A DNA stretch of 64,000 nt from Gordonia jinghuaiqii (GTDB lineage Bacteria > Actinomycetota > Actinomycetes > Mycobacteriales > Mycobacteriaceae). The notes under the pieces were generated by a model. It was not told where the DNA came from and searched no databases. It saw nothing but the letters and a program-made list of their open reading frames with translations. This document shows, piece by piece, positions 1 to 8,374 of the stretch. The translations under genes were made by a program, and so were the position numbers. Position 1 is the first letter of the stretch, and the number at the start of each line of letters is the position of its first letter. Location: the NCBI RefSeq assembly GCF_014041935.1, contig NZ_CP059491.1, forward strand, positions 2,604,001 to 2,668,000, read 5' to 3'.

Positions 1-498
<498 letters not shown>

Positions 499-559
499 GC
501 CGAACGCCGGAGAAGACCATCAGCAACTCAATCAACGTCGATCCCAGGAGCACATCTTC

Positions 560-1399
560 GTGAGCGGAATCCTGGACGGGAAGACCGTCCTCATCACCGG
601 CATCATCACCGATGCATCGATCGCCTTCCATGCGGCCGCCATGGCGCAGGAACAGGGTGCGACGGTGATCATCACCGGCATCCCGGAACGGCTGCGGTTG
701 ATCGACCGTATCGCCAGGCGCCTGCCGAAGGAGGTGCCGCCGGCCATCGGGCTCGACGTCACCAACGAGGAGGACCTCGACGCGCTGGCCGGAAAGATCT
801 CCGAGCTCGCCCCGCAGGGCATCGACGGCGTCATGCACTCGATCGCCTTCGCGCCCCGCACCCTGATGGGTCCCGAGGCCAAGCCGTTCCTGGAGGCTCC
901 GGGCCCCGACGCCGCCAAGGCCTTCGAGATCTCGGCCTGGAGCTACGCCTCGCTGGCCCGCGCCGTGCTGCCCGCGATGAACGAGGGCGGTTCCATCGTC
1001 GGCATGGACTTCGATCCGCGCACCGCGATGCCCTACTACAACTGGATGGGCGTGGCCAAGGCCGCACTCGAGTCGGTGAACCGCTATGTGGCGCGAGAAG
1101 TGGGCGACGCCAAGAACATCCGGTCCAACCTCGTCGCCGCCGGGCCGATCAAGACCCTGGCCGCCAAGGCCATCGCGGGCACCGCGACCGATGACGCCAA
1201 GCAGCTCAACATGCTCAACGAGTACTGGGACGGCGCCTCGCCGATCGGTTGGGACGTCGACGACCCGACCGTCGTCGCGAAGTCGGTGTGCGCGTTGCTC
1301 AGCGACTGGCTTCCCGGCACGACAGGCTCCATCGTCTACGTCGACGGCGGCGCCAGCCACAACACGTGGTTCCCGGAGGGCATGACCAGCGGCTCATGA
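560..1399 (+). CDS. inhA: enoyl-ACP reductase InhA
   Basis: NADH-dependent trans-2-enoyl-ACP reductase of FAS-II (279 aa), the target of isoniazid-NAD adducts in mycobacteria. I chose the GTG start at 560 because AGGAG (546-550) lies 9 bp upstream and the protein then begins [18 protein letters not shown], matching the family N-terminus. The catalytic region [13 protein letters not shown] contains the Tyr158/Lys165 equivalents. The Ser94 equivalent in GVMHSIAF and the [11 protein letters not shown] motif are also present. The C-terminus departs from the mycobacterial GGAHTQLL ending and runs on to [13 protein letters not shown]. The stop overlaps the hemH start in ATGA, so the two genes are probably translationally coupled. 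Confidence 0.96.
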   Translation: MSGILDGKTVLITGIITDASIAFHAAAMAQEQGATVIITGIPERLRLIDRIARRLPKEVPPAIGLDVTNEEDLDALAGKISELAPQGIDGVMHSIAFAPRTLMGPEAKPFLEAPGPDAAKAFEISAWSYASLARAVLPAMNEGGSIVGMDFDPRTAMPYYNWMGVAKAALESVNRYVAREVGDAKNIRSNLVAAGPIKTLAAKAIAGTATDDAKQLNMLNEYWDGASPIGWDVDDPTVVAKSVCALLSDWLPGTTGSIVYVDGGASHNTWFPEGMTSGS

Positions 1400-2505
1400 C
1401 CTCCTCACTCGCGCCGGGTGGTCCCGTGCCCTTCGATGCCGTCCTGTTCCTGTCCTTCGGCGGGCCGGACGGTCCTCAGGACGTGATGCCGTTCCTGGAG
1501 AACGTCACCAGGGGACGGGGCATACCCCGCGAGCGGCTGGAGTCGGTGGCCGAACACTACCTGCACTTCGGTGGTGTGTCGCCGATCAACCGGCTCAACC
1601 TGGACATGATCGACGCCCTGCGTGCCGACCTGGGCAGGCGGGGCATCGATCTCCCGGTGTATTTCGGCAACCGCAACTGGAATCCGATGGTCGAGGACAC
1701 CCTCGCGGAGATGTACCGGTCAGGGCATCGTCGGATCCTGGTGTTCCCCACCTCGGCCTGGGGCGGTTACTCCGGTTGCCGGCAGTACCACGAGGACATC
1801 GCCCGCGCCGTGGCCGCGCTCGCCGAACGCGAACCCGCCAGCGCGACGCCCGCGGGATCGGTACTGCTGCGCAAACTCCCGCAGTACTGGTCGCATCCGG
1901 CCTTCGTCGCCGCAGGTGCGGACGCCGTCCGCCGGGCGGTGGACCAGCTCGGTCCGGGCGAGGTCGCACCGCGACTGGTGTTCACCGCGCACTCGGTGCC
2001 GAACTCGGCCGACGCCGCGTCGGGCCCGGCGGCCGACGGCGGTGGTCTGTACTCACGACAGGTCATGGCGGCGTCGCAGGCGGTCGCCGACGCGCTGGGA
2101 GTCGCCGACTTCGACCAGGTCTGGCAGTCGCGGTCGGGGCCCCCGCAGATCCCGTGGCTCGAGCCCGACATCTGCGACCATCTGGAAGATCTGCACGCAC
2201 AGGGAGTCCGACGCGTCGTGGTGTACCCGGTCGGCTTCATCTCCGATCACCTCGAGGTGGTGTGGGACCTCGACAACGAGGCGGCCGACGTCGCCGAGCG
2301 GCTGGGCATGGATTACGTCCGCGCCGACACGGTCGGAACCGATCCGCGGTTCATCGAGATGATCGGCGACTTCGTCGAGACCTACGCCACCGGGGCGGGT
2401 GACCTGTCGGCGATGGGGTGCGGCGACAACGGCCGGACATGTCGCGAGAGGTGTTGCGTCCCTGCCGCGCGCCCGACCCGGCCGGCGGTCGCGCAGCCCT
2501 CCTGA
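1396..2505 (+). CDS. hemH: ferrochelatase (coproporphyrin III ferrochelatase type)
   Basis: Inserts Fe2+ into the porphyrin ring. In actinobacteria the substrate is expected to be coproporphyrin III, so coprohaem is the product. The 369-aa protein starts at the ATG overlapping the inhA stop. Visible motifs are [12 protein letters not shown] near the N-terminus, the metal-centre His in [11 protein letters not shown] and the acidic helix [13 protein letters not shown]. Cys128 (GGYSGCRQY) plus a Cys-rich tail ([13 protein letters not shown], about residues 344-356) fit the [2Fe-2S] ligands known from mycobacterial ferrochelatases, although the tail spacing may not be identical. The order fabG1-inhA-hemH is the same as in M. 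tuberculosis. Confidence 0.95.
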   Translation: MTSSLAPGGPVPFDAVLFLSFGGPDGPQDVMPFLENVTRGRGIPRERLESVAEHYLHFGGVSPINRLNLDMIDALRADLGRRGIDLPVYFGNRNWNPMVEDTLAEMYRSGHRRILVFPTSAWGGYSGCRQYHEDIARAVAALAEREPASATPAGSVLLRKLPQYWSHPAFVAAGADAVRRAVDQLGPGEVAPRLVFTAHSVPNSADAASGPAADGGGLYSRQVMAASQAVADALGVADFDQVWQSRSGPPQIPWLEPDICDHLEDLHAQGVRRVVVYPVGFISDHLEVVWDLDNEAADVAERLGMDYVRADTVGTDPRFIEMIGDFVETYATGAGDLSAMGCGDNGRTCRERCCVPAARPTRPAVAQPS

Positions 2506-2516
2506 CCGGGTGGTCC

Positions 2517-3395
2517 TCAGCGACGCAACAGTTCGAGGATCGTGTGGTTGACCGCCGCCGCCCGCGCGGACCGGGTCAGGATCTGTAGTCCGCGAAGGGT
2601 CGAATCGCCGGAATCCCATTGGCCCGCACTGTCACCGATCTCGACGCGGCGTGCGCCCGCGAGATCGACGATGGCCTCCACCTGTGCGGCGGTGTCGATC
2701 AGTCTGGTGGATCTCGCGTCCCGAGCGTGCGACGGTAGCGACACCCGATGCCGGGCGGTCAGGCCCGCCAACTGCACCCGGAGATCGGTGGCGTCGGTCG
2801 ACCGGCGACCCCCGAGACCACCGATGATCCGTGCCGCATCGCGAACCGCTTGTTGCAGTTGATATTCCAGATCGCCCGCCGTCGGCCCCGCCGACACCAG
2901 GTGGCCGAGATCGAGGGTGGTGTCGTACCGGAACACCGACCATCGGCAGGTGACGTGCGGGGGATCGGCGGCCTGGGTCACGAGTTCGGGGATCAGCGCC
3001 AGAGTCCCGCCGGCGTCGGCCTCCCTGCGCTCGACCAGCAACACCTCACCCGCGACGAGTGCCGCCGACGTCGCGGGGTGGGGCGGTAGCCCCTGTGGAT
3101 CACCCGTCGACGGCAGGCGCACGACGAGAGCGTCCGCCGAACGCAGCAGGCCGAGGAGATCCAGGGCACCGTTCGCGGATCCGGTTGGCGGCGACAGCTC
3201 TTGGGCGGCGGCGCGACCATCGTTGCGCTCGTGCACCTCGTTCCGTCGGTGCACCTCGTGACGGTCGGCGGACTCGGCGAGCGCGGAGATCACGTCGTCG
3301 GGGGAGCAGCGCCCGGCGATCCACGCCGCCGACCATGCGCCCAGTGCGCACGTCGGCCACGCGACGGTGGTGGAGAGGATCTCGCTGCGATTCAT
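2517..3395 (-). CDS. conserved actinobacterial protein of unknown function (Rv1486c position)
   Basis: A 292-aa protein convergent with hemH and ending 11 bp after it. It is the positional counterpart of the conserved hypothetical gene next to hemH in M. tuberculosis. I took the ATG giving MNRSEILSTTVAWPTCALGA as the start. An upstream in-frame ATG at 3425 would add ten residues (MKPDRYPGLL). No catalytic motif is recognised. The protein is soluble-looking, with Asp/Arg/Ala-rich helices and a conserved-looking CRWSVFRYDTTLDLGHLVSAG segment. No signal peptide or transmembrane segment is obvious. The very long open frame upstream of this start on the same strand is a GC-rich shadow. Confidence 0.75.
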   Translation of the reverse strand: MNRSEILSTTVAWPTCALGAWSAAWIAGRCSPDDVISALAESADRHEVHRRNEVHERNDGRAAAQELSPPTGSANGALDLLGLLRSADALVVRLPSTGDPQGLPPHPATSAALVAGEVLLVERREADAGGTLALIPELVTQAADPPHVTCRWSVFRYDTTLDLGHLVSAGPTAGDLEYQLQQAVRDAARIIGGLGGRRSTDATDLRVQLAGLTARHRVSLPSHARDARSTRLIDTAAQVEAIVDLAGARRVEIGDSAGQWDSGDSTLRGLQILTRSARAAAVNHTILELLRR

Positions 3396-3536
3396 CAAGA
3401 GGCCAGGATACCGGTCGGGCTTCATCACGGTCGGGCGTGGCAACCGGGTCCGGGCGGTGCGTGTGCATACGGTGTTGGGCGCGCGCGGTGTGTCTGCCCG
3501 CGCGATGACTTGCGCGAGGAGAGAAGGTGGTGCGCG

Positions 3537-4367
3537 ATGAATGACCGGTACGGGCGCGACGTGCTGTCCCAGCCCCGTCGGGCCAAGCCTCGACCGGTCG
3601 AGGTCGCCGCCGACCGGGACCTCGTCGTGGAGGATGCCGCCACCGGATTCTGCGGTGCCGTGGTCGGCCTCGAGAAGAGCTACGCCGGCGACCTGGTCCG
3701 GCTCGAGGACCGCCGCGGCCAGACCAGGGTGTTCCTGATGCATCCCGGCGCGTTCCTCATCGACGGACGGACGGTGACACTCGTCCGTCCGCGCACCCGG
3801 GGACCCCAACAGCAACCCGCCATGACCGCCTCGGGATCGCGGGCGGCACCGAGAACCCGGGCGCGCACCGCACGGGCGAGCCGCATCTTCGTCGAAGGTG
3901 TGCACGACGCGACACTGCTCGAGCGCGTGTGGGGCGACGACCTGCGCGGCGAAGGTGTCGTCGTGGTCAGCCTCGACGGTCTCGACAACCTCGACGATGC
4001 GCTCGCCGAGTTCGAGCCGGCACCGCATCGTCGGGCCGGGGTTCTCGTCGACCACCTCGTGGCCGGGTCCAAGGAGGCCAAACTCACCGCCGAGGTCGGC
4101 GAGCACGTCCTCGTCTGCGGCCATCCATACATCGATGTGTGGGAAGCGGTGAAACCCGCGTCGGTGAAGATCGACGCGTGGCCGAAGATCCCCCGTGGCA
4201 CCGACTGGAAGACCGGCGTGTGCGCCGAGCTGGGCTGGGGTTCCCCGCGTGACGGGTGGCGCCGGGTCCTCGCCGGTGTCAGCAGTTTTCGTGATCTCGA
4301 GGTGCCACTGCTGCGGTCGGTCGAGGAACTCATCGACTTCGTGACCGCCGCCGAAGAGCCCAGCTGA
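3537..4367 (+). CDS. DUF3097 family protein
   Basis: A 276-aa actinobacterial protein of the DUF3097 family, function unknown. The ATG at 3537 is preceded by the purine-rich GAGGAGAGAAGG, a good ribosome binding site. The first about 95 residues look like a small beta domain (GFCGAVVGLEKSYAGDLVRL). The second part starts with IFVEGVHDATLLERVWGDDL and continues with VVVVSLDGLDNLDDAL and VGEHVLVCGHPYIDVWEAVKP. The E-G-x-H-D opening and later acidic pairs resemble a TOPRIM-like fold, as in RNase M5-type proteins. That comparison is my inference. The gene is divergent from the gene on its left. Confidence 0.8.
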   Translation: MNDRYGRDVLSQPRRAKPRPVEVAADRDLVVEDAATGFCGAVVGLEKSYAGDLVRLEDRRGQTRVFLMHPGAFLIDGRTVTLVRPRTRGPQQQPAMTASGSRAAPRTRARTARASRIFVEGVHDATLLERVWGDDLRGEGVVVVSLDGLDNLDDALAEFEPAPHRRAGVLVDHLVAGSKEAKLTAEVGEHVLVCGHPYIDVWEAVKPASVKIDAWPKIPRGTDWKTGVCAELGWGSPRDGWRRVLAGVSSFRDLEVPLLRSVEELIDFVTAAEEPS

Positions 4368-4470
4368 TCTCGCCGATCGACGACTCCCGGCGCCGCGACC
4401 GGTTCCACCCCCGCGTGGGGGCGGGGTCGACTCAGGCGGTCCGGTCGGACATGTCTGGCAGACTGGACCC

Positions 4471-4899
4471 ATGAGCGCCCTGCTGTGGTTGGCAGCCGCG
4501 ATCGTCTTGGTGGTCGCAGAGATGTTCGGTGGCGAATTGGTCCTGCTCATGCTCGCCGGGGGTGCGTTCGCCGCGGCCGGTGTCGACTTCGCGTTCGACG
4601 CGCCGCTCTGGGTCGACGGCCTCGTGTTCGCGTTGGTGTCGGTGTTGCTGCTGGTTGCGGTGCGTCCCATCGCCCGCCGCCACATGCTCACCCGTCCTGC
4701 TGTGCTCATGAACACCGAGGCGCTCGAGGGCCGGTCGGCGTTGGTGACCGAACAGGTCGACTCACGCGACGGCCGCGTCAAGATCGACGGCGATGTGTGG
4801 TCGGCCCGCACGATGGACCCCGAGCAGGTGATCGCACCGGGAACCCGGGTCACCGTCGTGGAAATCGACGGTGCGACGGCGGTGGTCTGGCACTCCTAG
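4471..4899 (+). CDS. NfeD-like membrane protein
   Basis: A 142-aa NfeD-family protein. The N-terminal half is hydrophobic, with about three transmembrane segments beginning LLWLAAAIVLVVAEMFGGEL. The C-terminal half is a short soluble beta domain (about residues 80-142, ALEGRSALVTEQVDSRDGRV) typical of the NfeD OB-fold. NfeD proteins are usually partnered with SPFH/band-7 proteins, and such a gene follows 32 bp downstream. The pair matches Rv1487-Rv1488. It probably works in membrane microdomain organisation, but the exact job is not known. Confidence 0.9.
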   Translation: MSALLWLAAAIVLVVAEMFGGELVLLMLAGGAFAAAGVDFAFDAPLWVDGLVFALVSVLLLVAVRPIARRHMLTRPAVLMNTEALEGRSALVTEQVDSRDGRVKIDGDVWSARTMDPEQVIAPGTRVTVVEIDGATAVVWHS

Positions 4900-4931
4900 A
4901 GGCGCCGGACCTTCCGCAGAAAGGTTGATCG

Positions 4932-6170
4932 ATGAAGGAGTACGAGATCTTCGGGCTCGTGGTGGCTGTCCTGCTGGTGCTGCTCGTGGTGGTGGTGCTG
5001 GTCAAGTCCGTCGCGCTGATCCCACAGGCGGAGGCGGCTGTCATCGAGCGACTCGGCCGGTACACCCGTACCGTTTCCGGCCAGCTCACGCTGCTGTTGC
5101 CGTTCGTCGACCGCATTCGGGCGCGGGTCGACATCCGTGAGCGGGTGGTGTCGTTCCCGCCGCAGCCGGTGATCACCGAGGACAACCTCACCCTGTCCAT
5201 CGACACGGTCGTGTACTTCCAGGTCACCAATCCGCGGTCCGCGGTGTACGAGATCGACAACTACATCGCCGGCGTCGAACAGCTCACGATCACGACTCTG
5301 CGCAACGTGGTCGGCGGGATGACCCTCGAGGAGACCCTGACCTCGCGCGACTCCATCAATGGGCAACTGCGCGGAGTCCTCGACGAGGCGACGGGCCGTT
5401 GGGGACTGCGCGTCGCCCGGGTCGAACTCAAGTCGATCATGCCGCCGCCGTCGATCCAGGAATCGATGGAGAAGCAGATGAAGGCCGACCGCGAGAAGCG
5501 GGCCACGATCCTGGCCGCCGAAGGTCAGCGTGAGTCGGCGATCAAGACGGCCGAGGGCAACAAGCAGTCGCTGATCCTGGCCGCCGAGGGCTCCAAGCAG
5601 GCGGCGATTCTCGGCGCCGAGGCCGAGCGCCAGTCACGCATCCTGCGTGCGCAGGGCGACCGCGCGGCGGCGTACCTCAACGCGCAGGGCGAGGCGAAGG
5701 CCATCGAGAAGACCTTCGCGGCGATCAAGGCGGCCAAACCGACCCCCGAGCTCTTGGCCTACCAGTACCTGCAGCAACTGCCCGAGATGGCGAAGGGCGA
5801 GGGCAGCAAGGTCTGGGTGGTGCCGTCCGACTTCGGTTCGGCGCTCCAGGGATTCGCCAAGTCGTTCGGCGTGCAGGGTGATGACGGCGTGTTCCGCTAT
5901 GAGCCGACCGACTCCCCGCCCTCGCCGATCGACGAGTCCGAGACCGAGGACTGGTTCTCGCTCGCCTCGGATCCCAAGGTGGCACAGGCGGTGGCGGAGG
6001 CCGAGGCGGTCGCCCGGACACCGGTCGCCCCCGAGATCACCGCCCGGGCGGCGCGCGCATCGCGTCAGTCGTCGTTGGATGCGATCCTCGATCCGGGCTT
6101 GCGGTCGGAGAGCGGATCAGTGGGTGACCAGGTGGTCGACACCGGCCAGCCCGACCGCCCAGAGCACTGA
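4932..6170 (+). CDS. SPFH/band-7 domain protein (QmcA/stomatin type)
   Basis: A 412-aa SPFH protein with one N-terminal membrane anchor (VVAVLLVLLVVVVLVKSV), then the band-7 domain (about residues 30-200; VIERLGRYTRTVSGQL, IDTVVYFQVTNPRSAVYEI). An Ala/Glu/Gln-rich helical region follows (about 200-270, repeated ILAAEG-type units) that should form coiled coils and oligomers. The C-terminal tail is acidic and low-complexity. Such proteins scaffold membrane microdomains. The gene sits directly after its NfeD partner. Its last 54 bp overlap the convergent gene at 6117-6737. Confidence 0.93.
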   Translation: MKEYEIFGLVVAVLLVLLVVVVLVKSVALIPQAEAAVIERLGRYTRTVSGQLTLLLPFVDRIRARVDIRERVVSFPPQPVITEDNLTLSIDTVVYFQVTNPRSAVYEIDNYIAGVEQLTITTLRNVVGGMTLEETLTSRDSINGQLRGVLDEATGRWGLRVARVELKSIMPPPSIQESMEKQMKADREKRATILAAEGQRESAIKTAEGNKQSLILAAEGSKQAAILGAEAERQSRILRAQGDRAAAYLNAQGEAKAIEKTFAAIKAAKPTPELLAYQYLQQLPEMAKGEGSKVWVVPSDFGSALQGFAKSFGVQGDDGVFRYEPTDSPPSPIDESETEDWFSLASDPKVAQAVAEAEAVARTPVAPEITARAARASRQSSLDAILDPGLRSESGSVGDQVVDTGQPDRPEH

Positions 6171-6737
6171 CGCGAAGGTGCCCATGATGAACTGCTCCGA
6201 CGCGTGGGGCGCGCGTAGCTCGGGGTAGCGGGCCAGGCTCTTGACCGCCAGGATGATCGCGAGCCCCTCCGGCCAGCCCGCCATCAGCGTCGTCACGACC
6301 GCGAGCCGTTCGAGGTAGCCGATGACCCGGCCGCCGCGCAGCGGTCCCACATCGGCGGGCGTGCCGGTCGGTGCGGGGTCGGGGTCTGTGGGTGCGGAAT
6401 CCGGGTTCGGTGCAGGATCGGGGTTCGGGGCGGGATTGGGCCCGGTGCCGACGCCGCCGGCCGCGAGCACGGCTCGCACGACGGGTCCGCCGCCGGTGAC
6501 GGCGGCGACCGCGGCGATGACCGGTGCCGCCGATCCGAGGAAACCGGTCGCCGGCCCGGCCGCGGCGGCGGTGAGCGCGGTCGCCGACGCGAGTGCGAGG
6601 AGTCCGACGGCGCCGGCCGCCCGGACCCGTCGAACGACCGTCGCCGGGGAGCGGTCGCGAACCGCCCGGTCCACCGGCACCCACATCGGTGGCAGCAGCG
6701 CGGTCAGGACCAGCAGGACGATCGCAGCGCCGGTCAT
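6117..6737 (-). CDS. small multi-pass membrane protein (Rv1490 position)
   Basis: A 206-aa membrane protein of unknown function. It begins MTGAAIVLLVLTALLPPMW and has about four to five hydrophobic segments, including GLLALASATALTAAAAGPAT and a C-terminal FIMGTFASVLWAVGLAGV. A Pro/Asn/Asp-rich low-complexity loop (PNPAPNPDPAPNPDSAP, about residues 106-130) lies in the middle. The start codon overlaps the stop of the SatD-like gene by four bases (ATGA), so the two are coupled. Its 3' end overlaps the 3' end of the convergent SPFH gene by 54 bp. Confidence 0.8.
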   Translation of the reverse strand: MTGAAIVLLVLTALLPPMWVPVDRAVRDRSPATVVRRVRAAGAVGLLALASATALTAAAAGPATGFLGSAAPVIAAVAAVTGGGPVVRAVLAAGGVGTGPNPAPNPDPAPNPDSAPTDPDPAPTGTPADVGPLRGGRVIGYLERLAVVTTLMAGWPEGLAIILAVKSLARYPELRAPHASEQFIMGTFASVLWAVGLAGVDHLVTH

Positions 6738-7384
6738 CGCATCTCCCCGGCCGTCGTGTTCTGGCCTGTCGTGTTCTGGCCCGCCGTGTTCGGGCCCGCC
6801 GTGTTCTGGTCGGTCAGGGCGAGTGCGTCGGTGACGAGGTCCATCGAATCGGCCTCGAGGTCCCACCCGGCCGCTCGCAGACGCTGGCTCATCGCCTGTG
6901 GCGTGATGCCGAGTTCGCTCGCTGCCTCCACCTGGGTGAGTCCGCGTCGCATCGCCGCCACCGCCTCGATCCCCGCGGGGCTGCGCGCCGCCACGATGTC
7001 GGCGATCAACCGTCCTGCCGTTTGTGCGTGGCGGCACCACCGTGTCTCCGGGCCTCGGACGCAGAAGGGGATGCGGTGGCGTTTGGCGGCCTCGACCGCG
7101 TCCCGGGCGTTGATGAACGCCGGCCCCCGGCCGGCACGGGTGGATGCGGGGAGTGGTTCGTCGACGGGTCCGGTGCCGATGCCGACGCTCCAGTGGCCGT
7201 CGGCGGTCAGCTCGATCGCGAGCCGTGCGGTGGTCGCCGGGTCGTCGAGGATGCCCTGGATCTCGTCTCCGGCGGTACGTTCGAACGGTCGAACGGTCTC
7301 GACGTCGCGGAGGCGGGCCAGCACGGCGTCGACGCGGTCGACATCGCGACGGCTCCCGCGCTGGTCGACGGTCATGACGAACAT
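6734..7384 (-). CDS. SatD-like / helix-turn-helix protein
   Basis: A 216-aa protein. The N-terminal about 135 residues (VDAVLARLRDVETVRPFERT; ILDDPATTARLAIELTADG; VGIGTGPVDEPLP) resemble SatD-family proteins. A C-terminal helix-turn-helix follows at about residues 150-175 (RRGLTQVEAASELGITPQAM). Annotation pipelines may call it MarR-like. The last about 20 residues are a low-complexity Asn/Thr/Gly tail encoded by four 15-bp repeats (6753-6812). It overlaps the downstream membrane protein by 4 bp, a pairing also seen for SatD genes. Palindromic sites just upstream (7388-7470) suggest autoregulation. The start at 7384 could be 9 bp shorter (MTVDQRG). Confidence 0.72.
   Translation of the reverse strand: MFVMTVDQRGSRRDVDRVDAVLARLRDVETVRPFERTAGDEIQGILDDPATTARLAIELTADGHWSVGIGTGPVDEPLPASTRAGRGPAFINARDAVEAAKRHRIPFCVRGPETRWCRHAQTAGRLIADIVAARSPAGIEAVAAMRRGLTQVEAASELGITPQAMSQRLRAAGWDLEADSMDLVTDALALTDQNTAGPNTAGQNTTGQNTTAGEMR
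6753..6812. repeat. four 15-bp in-frame tandem repeats in the SatD-like gene
   Basis: Four consecutive 15-bp units (consensus GYCGTGTTCTGGCCC on the plus strand) start at 6753, 6768, 6783 and 6798. They encode the NT-rich pentapeptide tail of the minus-strand SatD-like protein. Because the period is a multiple of three, copy-number change would not break the frame. Confidence 0.9.
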
Positions 7385-7387
7385 CGT

Positions 7388-7470
7388 TCAAGTCTAGGTA
7401 CTTGATCTCTGAGAATCAAGGCTGGTGGCTAGACAAATGAAGCGCTGAGACTTGATCCCGGGAAATCAGG
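7388..7470. promoter_or_regulatory. cluster of CTTGAT-N8-ATCAAG palindromes (operator candidates)
   Basis: Three inverted pairs share arm sequence and an 8-bp spacer. They are TCAAG (7388-7392) with CTTGA (7401-7405), CTTGAT (7401-7406) with ATCAAG (7415-7420), and CTTGAT (7451-7456) with ATCAGG (7465-7470). They lie between the SatD-like start codon (7384) and the stop of the upstream TVP38 gene (7466-7468). The last site overlaps that stop. The arrangement is what an autoregulated HTH gene would show. The binding protein is inferred, not known. Confidence 0.5.
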
Positions 7471-8230
7471 TCGATGAACTTGTGTCGGGTCGGCCGACGG
7501 GCAGTCGTGAGTCCAGAACCAGGCCGGCGATGCCGACGGCGAACAGGGCGCCGCTGACGACCAGCTGCAGCGGGTGGGTGTCACCGGTGAGGGAATCGCC
7601 GAGCATCACCACCGCCGCGGTACCCGGCGCCATGCCGATGATGCTGGCAACGGCGAAGGGCACGGGCCGCACAGACGAGAGTGCCGAGCAGTAGTTCGCG
7701 ACCGAGAAGGGGCATGCGGCGATCATCCGGAGCGACCCGACGGCCAACCAGCCACGACGTTCGAGGCGCCGGTCGACGGCCATGACGACCGGCTTCTTCA
7801 GGAACGGCCGCACCCGATCCCGACCGGCGGCACGTACGAGCGTGAACGCCGCGACCGCCGCGACCGACGAGGCGATCATCGCACCGGCGAAGCCGACGAG
7901 CGGACCGAAGAAGATCCCGGACATGACGGTGAAAGTCGAGCGGGGGATCGGCGCGATCGTGATGACCGCGTAGGCGAGGAAGAACAGCCACACAAAGGCG
8001 GGGCCGAGGTGCTCGCCCCACTCCCGGACGCTCGCGATCGACGGCAGCGGGACGAAGTACGATGCGGCGAGGACGGCAGCGACGAGTCCCGCGGCCAGCA
8101 GCGCGCGGCGCACGACACGGCGGTCGAACCCGAGGACACGGCGATCGGCCCGGCCGGGTCCGTCGACATCGTCCTCGTCGGCTGCGAGAAACTCTGACGT
8201 CGCTGCGCTGACAGGGGCTGGCTCGGGCAC
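7466..8230 (-). CDS. TVP38/TMEM64 (SNARE-associated/DedA-type) membrane protein
   Basis: A 254-aa integral membrane protein of the VTT/TVP38 family, the positional match of Rv1491c. After an acidic N-terminal tail of about 40 residues come about five to six membrane segments (LLAAGLVAAVLAASYFVP; VWLFFLAYAVITIAPIPRST). The family core is FFGPLVGFAGAMIASSVAAV, followed by an RMIAACPFSVANYCSAL re-entrant-like stretch. The start is a GTG at 8230. It is divergent from mutA, with 144 bp between them. Family members are implicated in lipid scrambling or envelope homeostasis. No specific substrate can be named. Confidence 0.87.
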   Translation of the reverse strand: MPEPAPVSAATSEFLAADEDDVDGPGRADRRVLGFDRRVVRRALLAAGLVAAVLAASYFVPLPSIASVREWGEHLGPAFVWLFFLAYAVITIAPIPRSTFTVMSGIFFGPLVGFAGAMIASSVAAVAAFTLVRAAGRDRVRPFLKKPVVMAVDRRLERRGWLAVGSLRMIAACPFSVANYCSALSSVRPVPFAVASIIGMAPGTAAVVMLGDSLTGDTHPLQLVVSGALFAVGIAGLVLDSRLPVGRPDTSSST

Positions 8231-8374
8231 CCGGACACTCTACTCTGGACACCGGTGGTGTCCCGGTCGACGAGTGCGGCACATCACCTCGCCCTCGGTG
8301 AGGGGCCGAGCGAGCGATCGGCTAGTGTCGTGTACGCGCTCGCACAGAGCACTCACGGAGGTGCGCTTCCCCAC

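Noticed and set aside
4405..4425. Terminator after the DUF3097 gene (CCCCC-GCGT-GGGGG)
   Set aside because: The stem is only five base pairs with no T run. It is too weak to call.
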